Positions 1 through 9,939 of a stretch of 64,000 nucleotides of DNA are shown here, piece after piece. Below the pieces are notes generated by a model. It had not been told where the DNA came from and did not search any database. It saw only the letters and a list, made by a program, of their open reading frames with translations. The position numbers and the translations under genes are program-made. The first letter of the stretch is position 1; each line of letters opens with the position of its first letter. The DNA is taken from NCBI GenBank assembly GCA_964499955.1, contig CAZCMI010000001.1, forward strand, positions 50,315 to 114,314. The letters run 5' to 3'. The DNA is from JAJYIV01 sp964499955. Its GTDB lineage: Bacteria; Patescibacteriota; Patescibacteriia; UBA9934; GWF2-40-263.

Positions 1-1
1 T

Positions 2-295
2 TCCGCGCCGCCGCCGGAAGAGCCGGTGGTGAGCCAAGAGGATTATCGCGCCGACGTCCGCGCGGCCTTGGCGCCGGTCATCGTGCCGGACGGGTCGGAC
101 CGCGCCGGGAACGTGAACCGTGCCATTGCGGATTTGCTCGCCCTGCGCGTGCCGGGGGCCGATACGGACGCCCATTTGGAATTCGTCAGCAGCTTGTACC
201 GCATGCGCGAGGGGCTGGACGGCGACCCGGACGCCCTGCGCGAGGGGCAGGTCCGGTTTGACGCGGCAGTGGACGCCCATCCGTGGGTGCGGTAA
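2..295 (+). CDS. C-terminal part of an unrecognised protein (5' end outside window)
   Basis: The frame is open from base 2 and closes with TAA at 293-295, leaving 97 residues. It begins in a proline/glutamate-rich stretch (SAPPPEEPV) followed by a compact, probably helical, acidic segment ending in HPWVR. A GTG at 26 could be read as a start, but the proline-rich codons before it continue the same frame, so a truncated longer gene is more likely. No family is recognised. It sits 11 bases before a gene for a proline-rich membrane-anchored protein, so the two may be co-transcribed. Confidence 0.55.
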   Translation, partial: SAPPPEEPVVSQEDYRADVRAALAPVIVPDGSDRAGNVNRAIADLLALRVPGADTDAHLEFVSSLYRMREGLDGDPDALREGQVRFDAAVDAHPWVR

Positions 296-306
296 ACAGG
301 TCGCGT

Positions 307-1227
307 ATGGCTCGTATGGACAAGAACGAAGGACAGATGCCGCCCCCGCCTCCGCCCCCGGCGGCGACAGCCACGGCCACGTCCGCCGCCCCCGTGTCTT
401 CCGTCGTTCCGTCCGCGGCACCCGCTCCGGTTCCCGCCATCCCCCGTTCTCGCGTGGGGTGTTGCGTGGCCGGGTGCGTGGGCGTGCCGTTGCTGCTCAC
501 TCTCATCGCCGTGGGTGCAGGTGCGTGGGTTGCGGCGAAGGCCGGCGTGGCGCGCGTGCCCGTTTTGTCCCGTTTCGCCTATGAGGCGCACGCGCCCGTG
601 CGCATGGTGCCGGACGCGCCGGAGAACGGCGCGGGCTTGTTTTCGACCGACGCCCTCGCGGCCTTCCAAAACGATGCGCTCACGCAGGAAGAAGCGCTCG
701 AACGGTTTTTGACGGAAGAAAATCTTTCCGCGTTCTTCGGCAACCTTGAACGCCTGGGGCAGGCGGGAGCGGGCGGGCGGCTCAACGTCGCCCTGACGGA
801 CGCCATGCTGACGGCGTCCGTGCGGCAAACCGCCGCGCGTCAGGACGCTGCCAACCAAGCCCCCGCCGCAGACCAAGACCACCCGCAAAAACAAAACGGC
901 CCCTTCGACATGGCCCGCGCCCAGCTGGCCGTGTCCCGCCAGCGCGGCATCGAACTCTTCCTGCCGCTGCGCGACAACGTCCAGGGGTCGTCCGTGCGTA
1001 TGTATCTGCGCCCCGCCGTGGAAGATGGAGCTTTGGTGCTGCACGTGGCGGAAGCGTGGGTGGGCAACCTGCGCGTGCCGGCCTCCTTGGTGGCAACTTT
1101 CAGCGATGCTGTCGTGGCAGGGCCGCTGCGCGCCGCCGCGGACGACATGCGGGCGCGTCTTGTGTGGACGCACGTAGAAGTGGAAGATGGCGCCGTTCGT
1201 CTGGAAGGGATTCCCGCCGGTTTATGA
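307..1227 (+). CDS. Unknown single-pass membrane protein with proline-rich N-terminus
   Basis: 306 residues from the ATG at 307; a GTG at 283 in the same frame would overlap the preceding gene and is less attractive. The N-terminal 45 residues are rich in Pro and Ala and look cytoplasmic and disordered. A hydrophobic segment near residues 50-75 (CCVAGCVGVPLLLTLIAVGA) is the only clear membrane span, leaving about 230 residues outside. That part has mixed helix/strand character and no motif I recognise. The last codons overlap the next start (ATGA, 1224-1227), which implies translational coupling with the multi-pass membrane protein downstream. Confidence 0.75.
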   Translation: MARMDKNEGQMPPPPPPPAATATATSAAPVSSVVPSAAPAPVPAIPRSRVGCCVAGCVGVPLLLTLIAVGAGAWVAAKAGVARVPVLSRFAYEAHAPVRMVPDAPENGAGLFSTDALAAFQNDALTQEEALERFLTEENLSAFFGNLERLGQAGAGGRLNVALTDAMLTASVRQTAARQDAANQAPAADQDHPQKQNGPFDMARAQLAVSRQRGIELFLPLRDNVQGSSVRMYLRPAVEDGALVLHVAEAWVGNLRVPASLVATFSDAVVAGPLRAAADDMRARLVWTHVEVEDGAVRLEGIPAGL

Positions 1228-1991
1228 TCCTTCTGCACCGCATCACGCCGTTCGCCTTGTTCCTCGTCTGCGGGGCAGCCTTCGGCTTGGCCATGGCCTT
1301 GCCCGCACGGTCGGGGTTCGCCGCGTTGTGCGCGGGATTGGTTCTCGCCCTGTTGTTGCTCGTTCGGTTGGTGGGCTGGCATCCGCGCACCGGGGCGTTT
1401 TGGAACCTGACCTTCGCTCCGTGGCTGCTGTTCGCCTCGGGCGCGGGGTTGTTCCTGCTGTTGGAGCATCCCGCCCAACGGGTGTTGATCGCCGCGGTGG
1501 TGGCCATCCTTCTGTTCTTTTTCGCCGAGCAGGTATTCGCGTACGTCCATGCGCCGGCCGTGTACCGGGCGTATGCCATCCAACATCTGTCCCTGGGCAT
1601 GAACGTGCTGACGTTGTTTTTCCTCGGCGCGTTCGGGTTCGGGGTGCGGATGTTCCTGCAGACGCCGTTGTACGTGCTTACGCCCGTGGTCTTTGCCGCG
1701 GCGGCCTACGCCATGTACCAGACCTTGTGGGTGAGCAAGATGGAACACCGCCGCGCGCTGACGTACGGGGCGGCGGGCGGGCTCGTGCTGGCCGAACTGT
1801 TCGTGGCGCTCACCTATTTGCCCACGGGCTTTGCGGTGAACGCGGTGGTGCTCGCCCTGGCCGGGTATTTGTTCCTCGGCTTGTCCCGCGCGTGGTTCCT
1901 GGAGCAGGCCGAACGGCCGCTGGTGCTCCGGTACGTGGCGGCGTGCGTCCTGCTTTCCCTCGCCGTCCTCGCCACGGCGCAATGGCGGTAA
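1224..1991 (+). CDS. Unknown multi-pass membrane protein
   Basis: 255 residues, almost entirely hydrophobic, with about eight predicted membrane spans separated by short loops and no large soluble domain. The start is the ATG that overlaps the upstream stop as ATGA. No catalytic motif is visible, so transport, scaffold or biogenesis roles are all possible. It lies between a single-pass protein and an HtrA-like protein, and the three probably form one transcription unit. Confidence 0.75.
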   Translation: MILLHRITPFALFLVCGAAFGLAMALPARSGFAALCAGLVLALLLLVRLVGWHPRTGAFWNLTFAPWLLFASGAGLFLLLEHPAQRVLIAAVVAILLFFFAEQVFAYVHAPAVYRAYAIQHLSLGMNVLTLFFLGAFGFGVRMFLQTPLYVLTPVVFAAAAYAMYQTLWVSKMEHRRALTYGAAGGLVLAELFVALTYLPTGFAVNAVVLALAGYLFLGLSRAWFLEQAERPLVLRYVAACVLLSLAVLATAQWR

Positions 1992-2004
1992 CCTCTTCTT
2001 TCCT

Positions 2005-3027
2005 ATGTCTTCTTGGCCCCATCTGTTCCGCGTGACCATCCTCGCTGTCGCCCTTGGGGCGGGCAGCGGCGTGGTTGCTTCCGCCCTGACGTCCGCGTAT
2101 TTGGTGGACTACGCCTCCCAGCTGGGCGAGTTGTCCTCGCCGTTGCGGTTTGGGGAGCGCGTCCCGCGTCCGGCCGGATTGACCGACGCCGTGCTGGTGT
2201 CCCTGCGGGAGCGCGTGTTGCCGTCCACGGCGTTGTTCTATGCTGCCGCGCCCGGTGCGGACGGCTTCGATTTGGCCGCGCCGGAACGGGTGGGCGTAGT
2301 GCTCACGTCCGACGGGTGGATGCTGACTTCGGCGGAATCCGGCCGCCCGGCACCCACGCACGTGGTGGTGGGCCGCGAAGCGTACGCCGTGGAACGGACG
2401 GCGGCGGATCCGGTGTCCGGAACGTTGTTCGTGAAGGTGGCCGCCCGCAACCTGCCCACGGTGGCCTTCGGCGGGTCCGAAGCCTTGGCGCCGGCCGATT
2501 TGCTCTTCGTTGCCGATGGCGCGCGCGCCCTTTCGTCCGTGCGTCTGCGGGCCAACGTGCGTCCGGCCGCCGCGTCTTCCGACCGCGCCGCGCGCCGCCT
2601 GCACGTGGACGTAGCCCTCCCCGGTTCCCCCGTTTACGACGCCGACGGCGAACTGGTGGGCTTGGCTGTAGACGAAGACGGCGCCGTGCCGGTGGAGACC
2701 TTCCTGCCCGCATTCCGCGCCTTGCTGCGCGACGGCGCCCCCACGCGCGGCACCCTCGGCCTGACGTATCGCGACCTGTCCCTCTCCGTGGGGTTGCAGG
2801 TGTCCCTGCCGACGACGGGCTTACTGGTCACGTCCGTGGGGCGGGGAAGCGCCGCCGAAGTGGGCGGCGTGCGCGCGGGAGACGTGCTGGTTTCCCTGGA
2901 CGGCCGTTCGTTGGACGGCGCCCGTTCGTTGGACGAAGAGTTGGGAGGCGCGGCCGCGGATCAGACCGTTACCTTCGTCGTGGATCGCAACGGGGAACGG
3001 CGCGACGTGCGCGTAACGCTGCGTTAA
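2005..3027 (+). CDS. HtrA/DegP-like protein with PDZ domain, catalytically degenerate
   Basis: 340 residues: an N-terminal membrane segment (about 8-30), a trypsin-like HtrA fold (about 55-235) and one PDZ domain (about 246-340, with the LVTSV and VRAGDVLVSLDG hallmarks). The HtrA strand pattern is clear: GVVLTSDGWMLTS, DPVSGTLFVKV and GSPVYDADGELVGL align with the family's His, Asp and Ser segments. At the catalytic positions, however, there is Glu111 (His expected), Gly139 (Asp expected) and Pro206 (Ser of GNSGG expected). The protein is therefore probably a membrane-tethered binding or chaperone protein rather than a protease. The start has no Shine-Dalgarno sequence but lies 13 bases after the previous stop. 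Confidence 0.8.
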   Translation: MSSWPHLFRVTILAVALGAGSGVVASALTSAYLVDYASQLGELSSPLRFGERVPRPAGLTDAVLVSLRERVLPSTALFYAAAPGADGFDLAAPERVGVVLTSDGWMLTSAESGRPAPTHVVVGREAYAVERTAADPVSGTLFVKVAARNLPTVAFGGSEALAPADLLFVADGARALSSVRLRANVRPAAASSDRAARRLHVDVALPGSPVYDADGELVGLAVDEDGAVPVETFLPAFRALLRDGAPTRGTLGLTYRDLSLSVGLQVSLPTTGLLVTSVGRGSAAEVGGVRAGDVLVSLDGRSLDGARSLDEELGGAAADQTVTFVVDRNGERRDVRVTLR

Positions 3028-3058
3028 CGCCCGCGACGCTGCGCGAACGCCCGCGCTC

Positions 3059-3067
3059 TGCTATCAT
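3059..3067 (+). promoter_or_regulatory. Extended -10 promoter (TG-C-TATCAT)
   Basis: TG at 3059-3060 followed by one base and TATCAT at 3062-3067, with no convincing -35. The start codon of the Wzz-like gene is only 10 bases further on, with an AGGAGG between, so transcription would begin almost at the coding sequence. Confidence 0.45.
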
Positions 3068-3077
3068 AGGAGGAGAT

Positions 3078-3722
3078 ATGCCCCGGCCAAGCTACGCTTC
3101 AACTCTGCTGCGCGGATGGGAATACGTCGCCTTGTTCGCCCTGGCGGGATTGATTTTGTCCGTCGGCGTTTCCTTCGTGGAGCCGATGAAGTATTCGTCC
3201 ACCGTGCGCCTGTTGGTGATGCAGGACGTCGGCGCGTCCGTGGACGCCTTCACCGCCAGCCGCTCCGAAGAACGCATCGCGGAAAACCTGGCGACCATCG
3301 TCTACACCACCACGTTCTTCGACCGTGTGTTAGACGCCGGCTTCGCCATCGACGCGCGGTATTTCCCCACGCAGGACAACCGCCGCCGCCGGGCGTGGAC
3401 GCGGACCGTTACGCCCACCGTTTCGCGCGGGTCCGGCATCCTTACGGTGACGGCCTTCCATCCGGACGTGCGCCAGGCGGAATTGATCGCCCAGGCCGTG
3501 GGGTTCGTGCTGCGGGAACGGGTGGGGGAATACACCTCGGGCGGCAACGTGCAGGTGCGCCTCATCGACGCCCCGTTGAACTCCCGCTGGCCGGTCCGGC
3601 CCAATTTCGTGGCTAACGGCCTGTCCGGGTTCTTCCTGGGCGGGTTCGTCGGGGCGGGGTACGTGCTGCTGCGCGCGGAACGCGTGCGCCGCCGGCACCA
3701 ATTGTTGCATGAGGATGATTAA
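3078..3722 (+). CDS. Wzz-like polysaccharide chain-length/export protein
   Basis: 214 residues with a membrane segment near each end (about 15-34 and 183-205) and an extracytoplasmic middle, the topology of Wzz/capsular-polysaccharide co-polymerases (PCP, first Wzz domain). The N-terminal part after the first span (PMKYSSTVRLLVMQ) and the RPNF/W..P segment just before the second span are family-like. There is no cytoplasmic tyrosine-kinase domain. The start is the ATG at 3078 behind a strong AGGAGG. It would set the length of a surface glycan built by the glycosyltransferases further along, although it is separated from them by the 3.7-9.9 kb block. Confidence 0.7.
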   Translation: MPRPSYASTLLRGWEYVALFALAGLILSVGVSFVEPMKYSSTVRLLVMQDVGASVDAFTASRSEERIAENLATIVYTTTFFDRVLDAGFAIDARYFPTQDNRRRRAWTRTVTPTVSRGSGILTVTAFHPDVRQAELIAQAVGFVLRERVGEYTSGGNVQVRLIDAPLNSRWPVRPNFVANGLSGFFLGGFVGAGYVLLRAERVRRRHQLLHEDD

Positions 3723-3742
3723 AGAACGGCGTGAAGGGGAGG

Positions 3743-3766
3743 AACGGCCAAAACGGCCGTTTTTGC
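3743..3766 (+). terminator. Intrinsic terminator after the Wzz-like gene
   Basis: Seven-base-pair stem AACGGCC/GGCCGTT with a five-base loop, followed by a T run. It closes the first transcription unit and marks the left edge of the block with different codon use. Confidence 0.8.
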
Positions 3767-3797
3767 TTATTTTTCGAAGGTTTTGAAGCGAAGGGGC

Positions 3798-3826
3798 TTG
3801 ACAGGAACGTGAAAAGACGCTATAGT
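3798..3826 (+). promoter_or_regulatory. Sigma70-type promoter TTGACA-17-TATAGT
   Basis: Consensus TTGACA at 3798-3803 and TATAGT at 3821-3826 with a 17-base spacer. It drives the coiled-coil/beta-barrel gene through an untranslated leader of about 270-320 bases. Confidence 0.85.
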
Positions 3827-3832
3827 CACCTC

Positions 3833-4150
3833 TTCAAAAAAGACGAAAACCGCCTTTTCTGGCGGCCTGGTATCCACCCGCCGTACCTCCTCCTTACGGC
3901 GCGGGACGATGCCAGGCCACTTGAGCAGGCGGCCGGGCCAAGGAACACGGAATCCCCGCGTTTCATGGCCCGAACGCATGCTCGAACGAACCTTTACAAC
4001 CGGTTCAGAACATGGTCGGGCGCCTCCCATCGGGTGGCGTGCGTGGCGGATGGTCCGTCACGGCAAAACCCGTCGCCTACAGAGGCGAAGGGAGGAAACA
4101 TGCGTTCCAACCCCACCCCCGCCGCGCGCTGCGTGGCAAAGGAGCTTCAG
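3833..4150 (+). other. Long structured leader of the next gene
   Basis: About 320 bases lie between the probable transcription start and the chosen start codon, with no convincing ORF. The leader contains ACCTCCTCCTTA at 3885-3896, which resembles the anti-Shine-Dalgarno tail of 16S rRNA and could pair with the GGGAGG just before the ATG at 4100 or the AAGGAG before the ATG at 4151. Several short GC-rich inverted repeats are present. No known riboswitch class is recognised. Confidence 0.45.
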
Positions 4151-5551
4151 ATGTCGAAGTCCATGCAGGTCGCCTTCGCGGCGGCCGTCGTGTTCGTTCT
4201 CTCCACCCCCGCGTTCGCGCAGGGGTGGAGCCGCTCCGTTCCCGGTCAGGGGACGGTCGTGTTCACCCCCGCCTCCGTCGCGGGCTCCGCCAAGAAGGCG
4301 GAGAGCCCGGCCGACGTGGCCAAGCGGGCGGCGGCCTGTCTGGCCGCCGGCGACATCTTCGGGAAGGACGGCGTCTGCCGTGCCGACCCGAAGAAGGAAA
4401 AGGCCGCCTGCGAGGCGGGCGGCGGCACGTGGGACGCCTCCAAGCCCACCCCGTCCTGGCAGGGTGCGAAGGACGCCCGCTGCGACCTGTCGGCCGTGAA
4501 CAAGGACGACACGGAGGATCACCTCAGGGTCGAGTTCTGCAACGATCCCACCAGCCCTTCGAGGCTGCGGAGCGTCTACAAGGAGCACAAGTGCACTCTG
4601 TGGCGACTGCAGCGCCTTCAGCGTGGCGAGAAGGCCACGCGTGAGGCTGAGAGTCGGCGGACCTCCGAGAGTCTCGAGGCCCTGAAGAAGGACCTCGAGG
4701 CCAAGATCGCGGAGGCCAAGGCCCTCGCGGACGAGGGGAATAGGACTGCCGCAGAGGCGGTCCGTCTCCTCGAGAAGCTCGGTACGGACGTCCGTGGGTC
4801 CGAGGAGGCCTGTGAAAAGGCCCAGCCGACCCGCGAGGATCGCCTGGCCTGCGCGGGTCTCCGGGGACGTGTCGCCACCCTGGAGCTGACGCTCTACGGC
4901 GCCCCTGAATGCGCGACCGATCCGCAAGGGGAGGCGTGCAAGAAGGCCCCCGGCATCGTCAGGGTTCTCCACGGCATCAATGGTCGCGTGGGCGACCTCG
5001 AGGATAGCGCCGGTCGGCTGCAGCTCGGCGTGGGCCTGCGTTTCGGCGCAGGCACCCAACCGGCCGTCAGGGCCGACGTGGGGGGGGCGACGTACACGTT
5101 CCGTGGCTCGGATAATCTGGCCTTCGGGCTGGACGTTCGTTTGCACGTCCCTTCCGCCGCGGTCGGTGGGATCGGTGTCTTCTCTCTCGGGTGGTCCTAC
5201 CACCGGGAAGACACCCACAACGTCGCTGGTAAGTCCGTCGGCGTTGGGGGCCACGGCCTCTTGGTCCGCGCCCAGCATCTCTGGGGTGTGAGCCAGGAGT
5301 GGAAGCTCGGCGCAGGCGCCACCTTTGCGGGTCATTGGACCGCGCAGGCTCATCCGAACGCGTTGGGCAAGGTCTCGGCGGCAACGCCCGACCTGCACTT
5401 CGCGGCGCTCTGGCAGCCCATCCCCCACTTCGTCGTCACCGGCGATCTGGGGGTGGGGTACGACTGGGCCTCGGTCGTCGTCAATGGTGCCGAGCGCACG
5501 GGCAACGGGCTCGCGCTCGCTGTCCGGCTCGGTGCCGGCTGGATGTTCTAA
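4151..5551 (+). CDS. Exported coiled-coil protein with beta-barrel-like C-terminus
   Basis: 466 residues from the ATG at 4151 (AAGGAG upstream). An in-frame ATG at 4100 with an even better GGGAGG would add 17 residues ahead of the signal peptide. Residues 1-23 form a signal peptide ending AFA. A Cys-containing region follows (about 60-150), then a Glu/Ala/Lys-rich coiled coil (about 150-220). From about residue 290 to the end there are alternating polar/hydrophobic strands with Gly and aromatic residues, finishing in Phe (AVRLGAGWMF), as in outer-membrane beta-barrels. Codon choice (CTC, GAG, GTC) differs from the flanks. Function unknown; an outer-membrane protein would be out of place in a typical CPR cell. 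Confidence 0.75.
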   Translation: MSKSMQVAFAAAVVFVLSTPAFAQGWSRSVPGQGTVVFTPASVAGSAKKAESPADVAKRAAACLAAGDIFGKDGVCRADPKKEKAACEAGGGTWDASKPTPSWQGAKDARCDLSAVNKDDTEDHLRVEFCNDPTSPSRLRSVYKEHKCTLWRLQRLQRGEKATREAESRRTSESLEALKKDLEAKIAEAKALADEGNRTAAEAVRLLEKLGTDVRGSEEACEKAQPTREDRLACAGLRGRVATLELTLYGAPECATDPQGEACKKAPGIVRVLHGINGRVGDLEDSAGRLQLGVGLRFGAGTQPAVRADVGGATYTFRGSDNLAFGLDVRLHVPSAAVGGIGVFSLGWSYHREDTHNVAGKSVGVGGHGLLVRAQHLWGVSQEWKLGAGATFAGHWTAQAHPNALGKVSAATPDLHFAALWQPIPHFVVTGDLGVGYDWASVVVNGAERTGNGLALAVRLGAGWMF

Positions 5552-5570
5552 CCGTTCTACCGTTCTCTTG

Positions 5571-5622
5571 GCCCTCGTGCATTCGCTTGAAAAAGCGAGT
5601 GTGCGGGGGCCTCTTTCTTTTC
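5571..5622 (+). terminator. Strong intrinsic terminator
   Basis: An 18-base-pair stem (5571-5588 with 5593-5610, several G-T pairs) with a GAAA loop, followed by a T-rich tail. Its right arm and tail (GCGGGGGC then CTCTTTCTTTT) closely resemble the terminator at 6443-6492. Confidence 0.85.
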
Positions 5623-5631
5623 CTCCGACCC

Positions 5632-5660
5632 TTGACAAAAGGCAGGTTTTCCGGTATAGT
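5632..5660 (+). promoter_or_regulatory. Sigma70-type promoter TTGACA-17-TATAGT
   Basis: TTGACA at 5632-5637, TATAGT at 5655-5660, spacer 17. The same core hexamers occur at 3798-3826. It transcribes the small lipoprotein gene. Confidence 0.85.
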
Positions 5661-5734
5661 GCTTTCTTCCCGCATGACAATCATCGGGATTGCGGCTGGG
5701 CATGTTGCCTAGTCGAAGGCCTGAGGAGGCCACC

Positions 5735-6394
5735 ATGAAGACGATCTTTTTCCCGGCGGCCGCCGCGGCCGCCATCGCGTTCACCCTCCTCCCCGCCTGT
5801 GGCGGGTTGGAGGACATCGACTTCGGGCAGGAGTTCTCCTGCCCGTCGGGGTTCGTTCCCGGGGTGGTGGACGGCATGTCCGTCTGCCTGACGGACGGCC
5901 AGCCCGACGGCGGAGGCGGGGGCATCAACTGCCCCCAGGGGTTCGAACCCGCCACGGTCGGCGGCCAGGAGGTCTGTGTCCAGCAGACCGACGGCAACCC
6001 TGACGGTGGGGATCCCAATCCTCAGGGAGGGACCCTGCGGATGCGGTGCACGGCACCGCAGGGGCGCACCCTGCAGTCGCTGCGCGTCGATCCGATCGAA
6101 GCGCACGAGGGGAAGGAAGGACCCTATTGGACGTGCGAAAAGAATGTGAGCGGCCAAATGGCCGATATCACGTGCAACCGGCGCGGGACGAAGAAGTTCT
6201 TCGTCAACGGCACTGCCACCGGCGGCGATTCGCCGGGCAAGTTCCTCAGCTACGGCTGGACCGGAGACGGTTCCGCACGAAGCGACTGGGACTGCGACTA
6301 CTGGCTCGACGGTCATTCCGTCGAGCCGAAGGTCAGCGAGCCGTGGAGCCCCGGCGGCAGGAGCCTCGGCTCCGCACTCTATCTGGAGTTCTAA
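5735..6394 (+). CDS. Small Cys-rich lipoprotein of unknown function
   Basis: 219 residues. The start at 5735 follows GAGGAGG. The signal peptide ends in a lipobox LLPAC with the lipidated Cys at residue 22. Two short repeats follow, CPSGFVPGVVDGMSVC and CPQGFEPATVGGQEVC, separated by Gly/Asp linkers. The C-terminal 120 residues hold four further cysteines and Trp/Tyr-rich strands. No family is recognised. It stands alone between its own promoter and terminator and shares the codon style of the genes on both sides. Confidence 0.8.
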   Translation: MKTIFFPAAAAAAIAFTLLPACGGLEDIDFGQEFSCPSGFVPGVVDGMSVCLTDGQPDGGGGGINCPQGFEPATVGGQEVCVQQTDGNPDGGDPNPQGGTLRMRCTAPQGRTLQSLRVDPIEAHEGKEGPYWTCEKNVSGQMADITCNRRGTKKFFVNGTATGGDSPGKFLSYGWTGDGSARSDWDCDYWLDGHSVEPKVSEPWSPGGRSLGSALYLEF

Positions 6395-6442
6395 CTCCAG
6401 GTTCGCCACCCGCCCCCTCCCCAAAAAAGAAGCCGCACTTCT

Positions 6443-6492
6443 GCCCCCGTATCCGATTCGCGCAAGCGATCGGTGCGGGGGCTCTTCTTTTT
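6443..6492 (+). terminator. Strong intrinsic terminator
   Basis: A long GC-rich stem with arms from 6443 and to 6482 around a GCAA loop, then TCTTCTTTTT. Near-duplicate in right arm and tail of the terminator at 5571-5622, which suggests the two units share a recent origin. Confidence 0.85.
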
Positions 6493-6511
6493 GTAAAAAC
6501 AGGTGAATTCC

Positions 6512-6540
6512 TTGACGTTTGGCGCAAAGGGTGCTAGAAA
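6512..6540 (+). promoter_or_regulatory. Sigma70-type promoter TTGACG-17-TAGAAA
   Basis: TTGACG at 6512-6517 and TAGAAA at 6535-6540 with a 17-base spacer, upstream of the MopE-type gene. The leader is about 100 bases. Confidence 0.7.
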
Positions 6541-6647
6541 ACCGGGTCCTCTCCGAATGGTTCGGGGTGGGCGTGAACGACCATTTCTTTCACAATCGGC
6601 GAGAAATATCGCCATGCGTTGCCCGGCGCACCGGGCGGAGGTTCATC

Positions 6648-9836
<3,189 letters not shown>

Positions 9837-9871
9837 CGGCTAGCGGCTGACGAAGCCGTGTGAAACTCTCG

Positions 9872-9918
9872 CGGCGGTGGAACCATCCCTTTGGGGACGG
9901 GTTCCACCGCCGTTTTTT
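9872..9918 (+). terminator. Intrinsic terminator after the MopE-type gene
   Basis: A 13-base-pair perfect stem (9872-9884 with 9900-9912) and a T6 tail. It marks the right edge of the codon-shifted block. Confidence 0.9.
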
Positions 9919-9927
9919 CGTTGTCCG

Positions 9928-9936
9928 TGCTAAAAT
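9928..9936 (+). promoter_or_regulatory. Extended -10 promoter (TG-C-TAAAAT)
   Basis: TG at 9928-9929, one base, TAAAAT at 9931-9936, directly behind the terminator tail. The first ATG begins at 9940, so the transcript would be essentially leaderless. Confidence 0.6.
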
Positions 9937-9939
9937 GAC

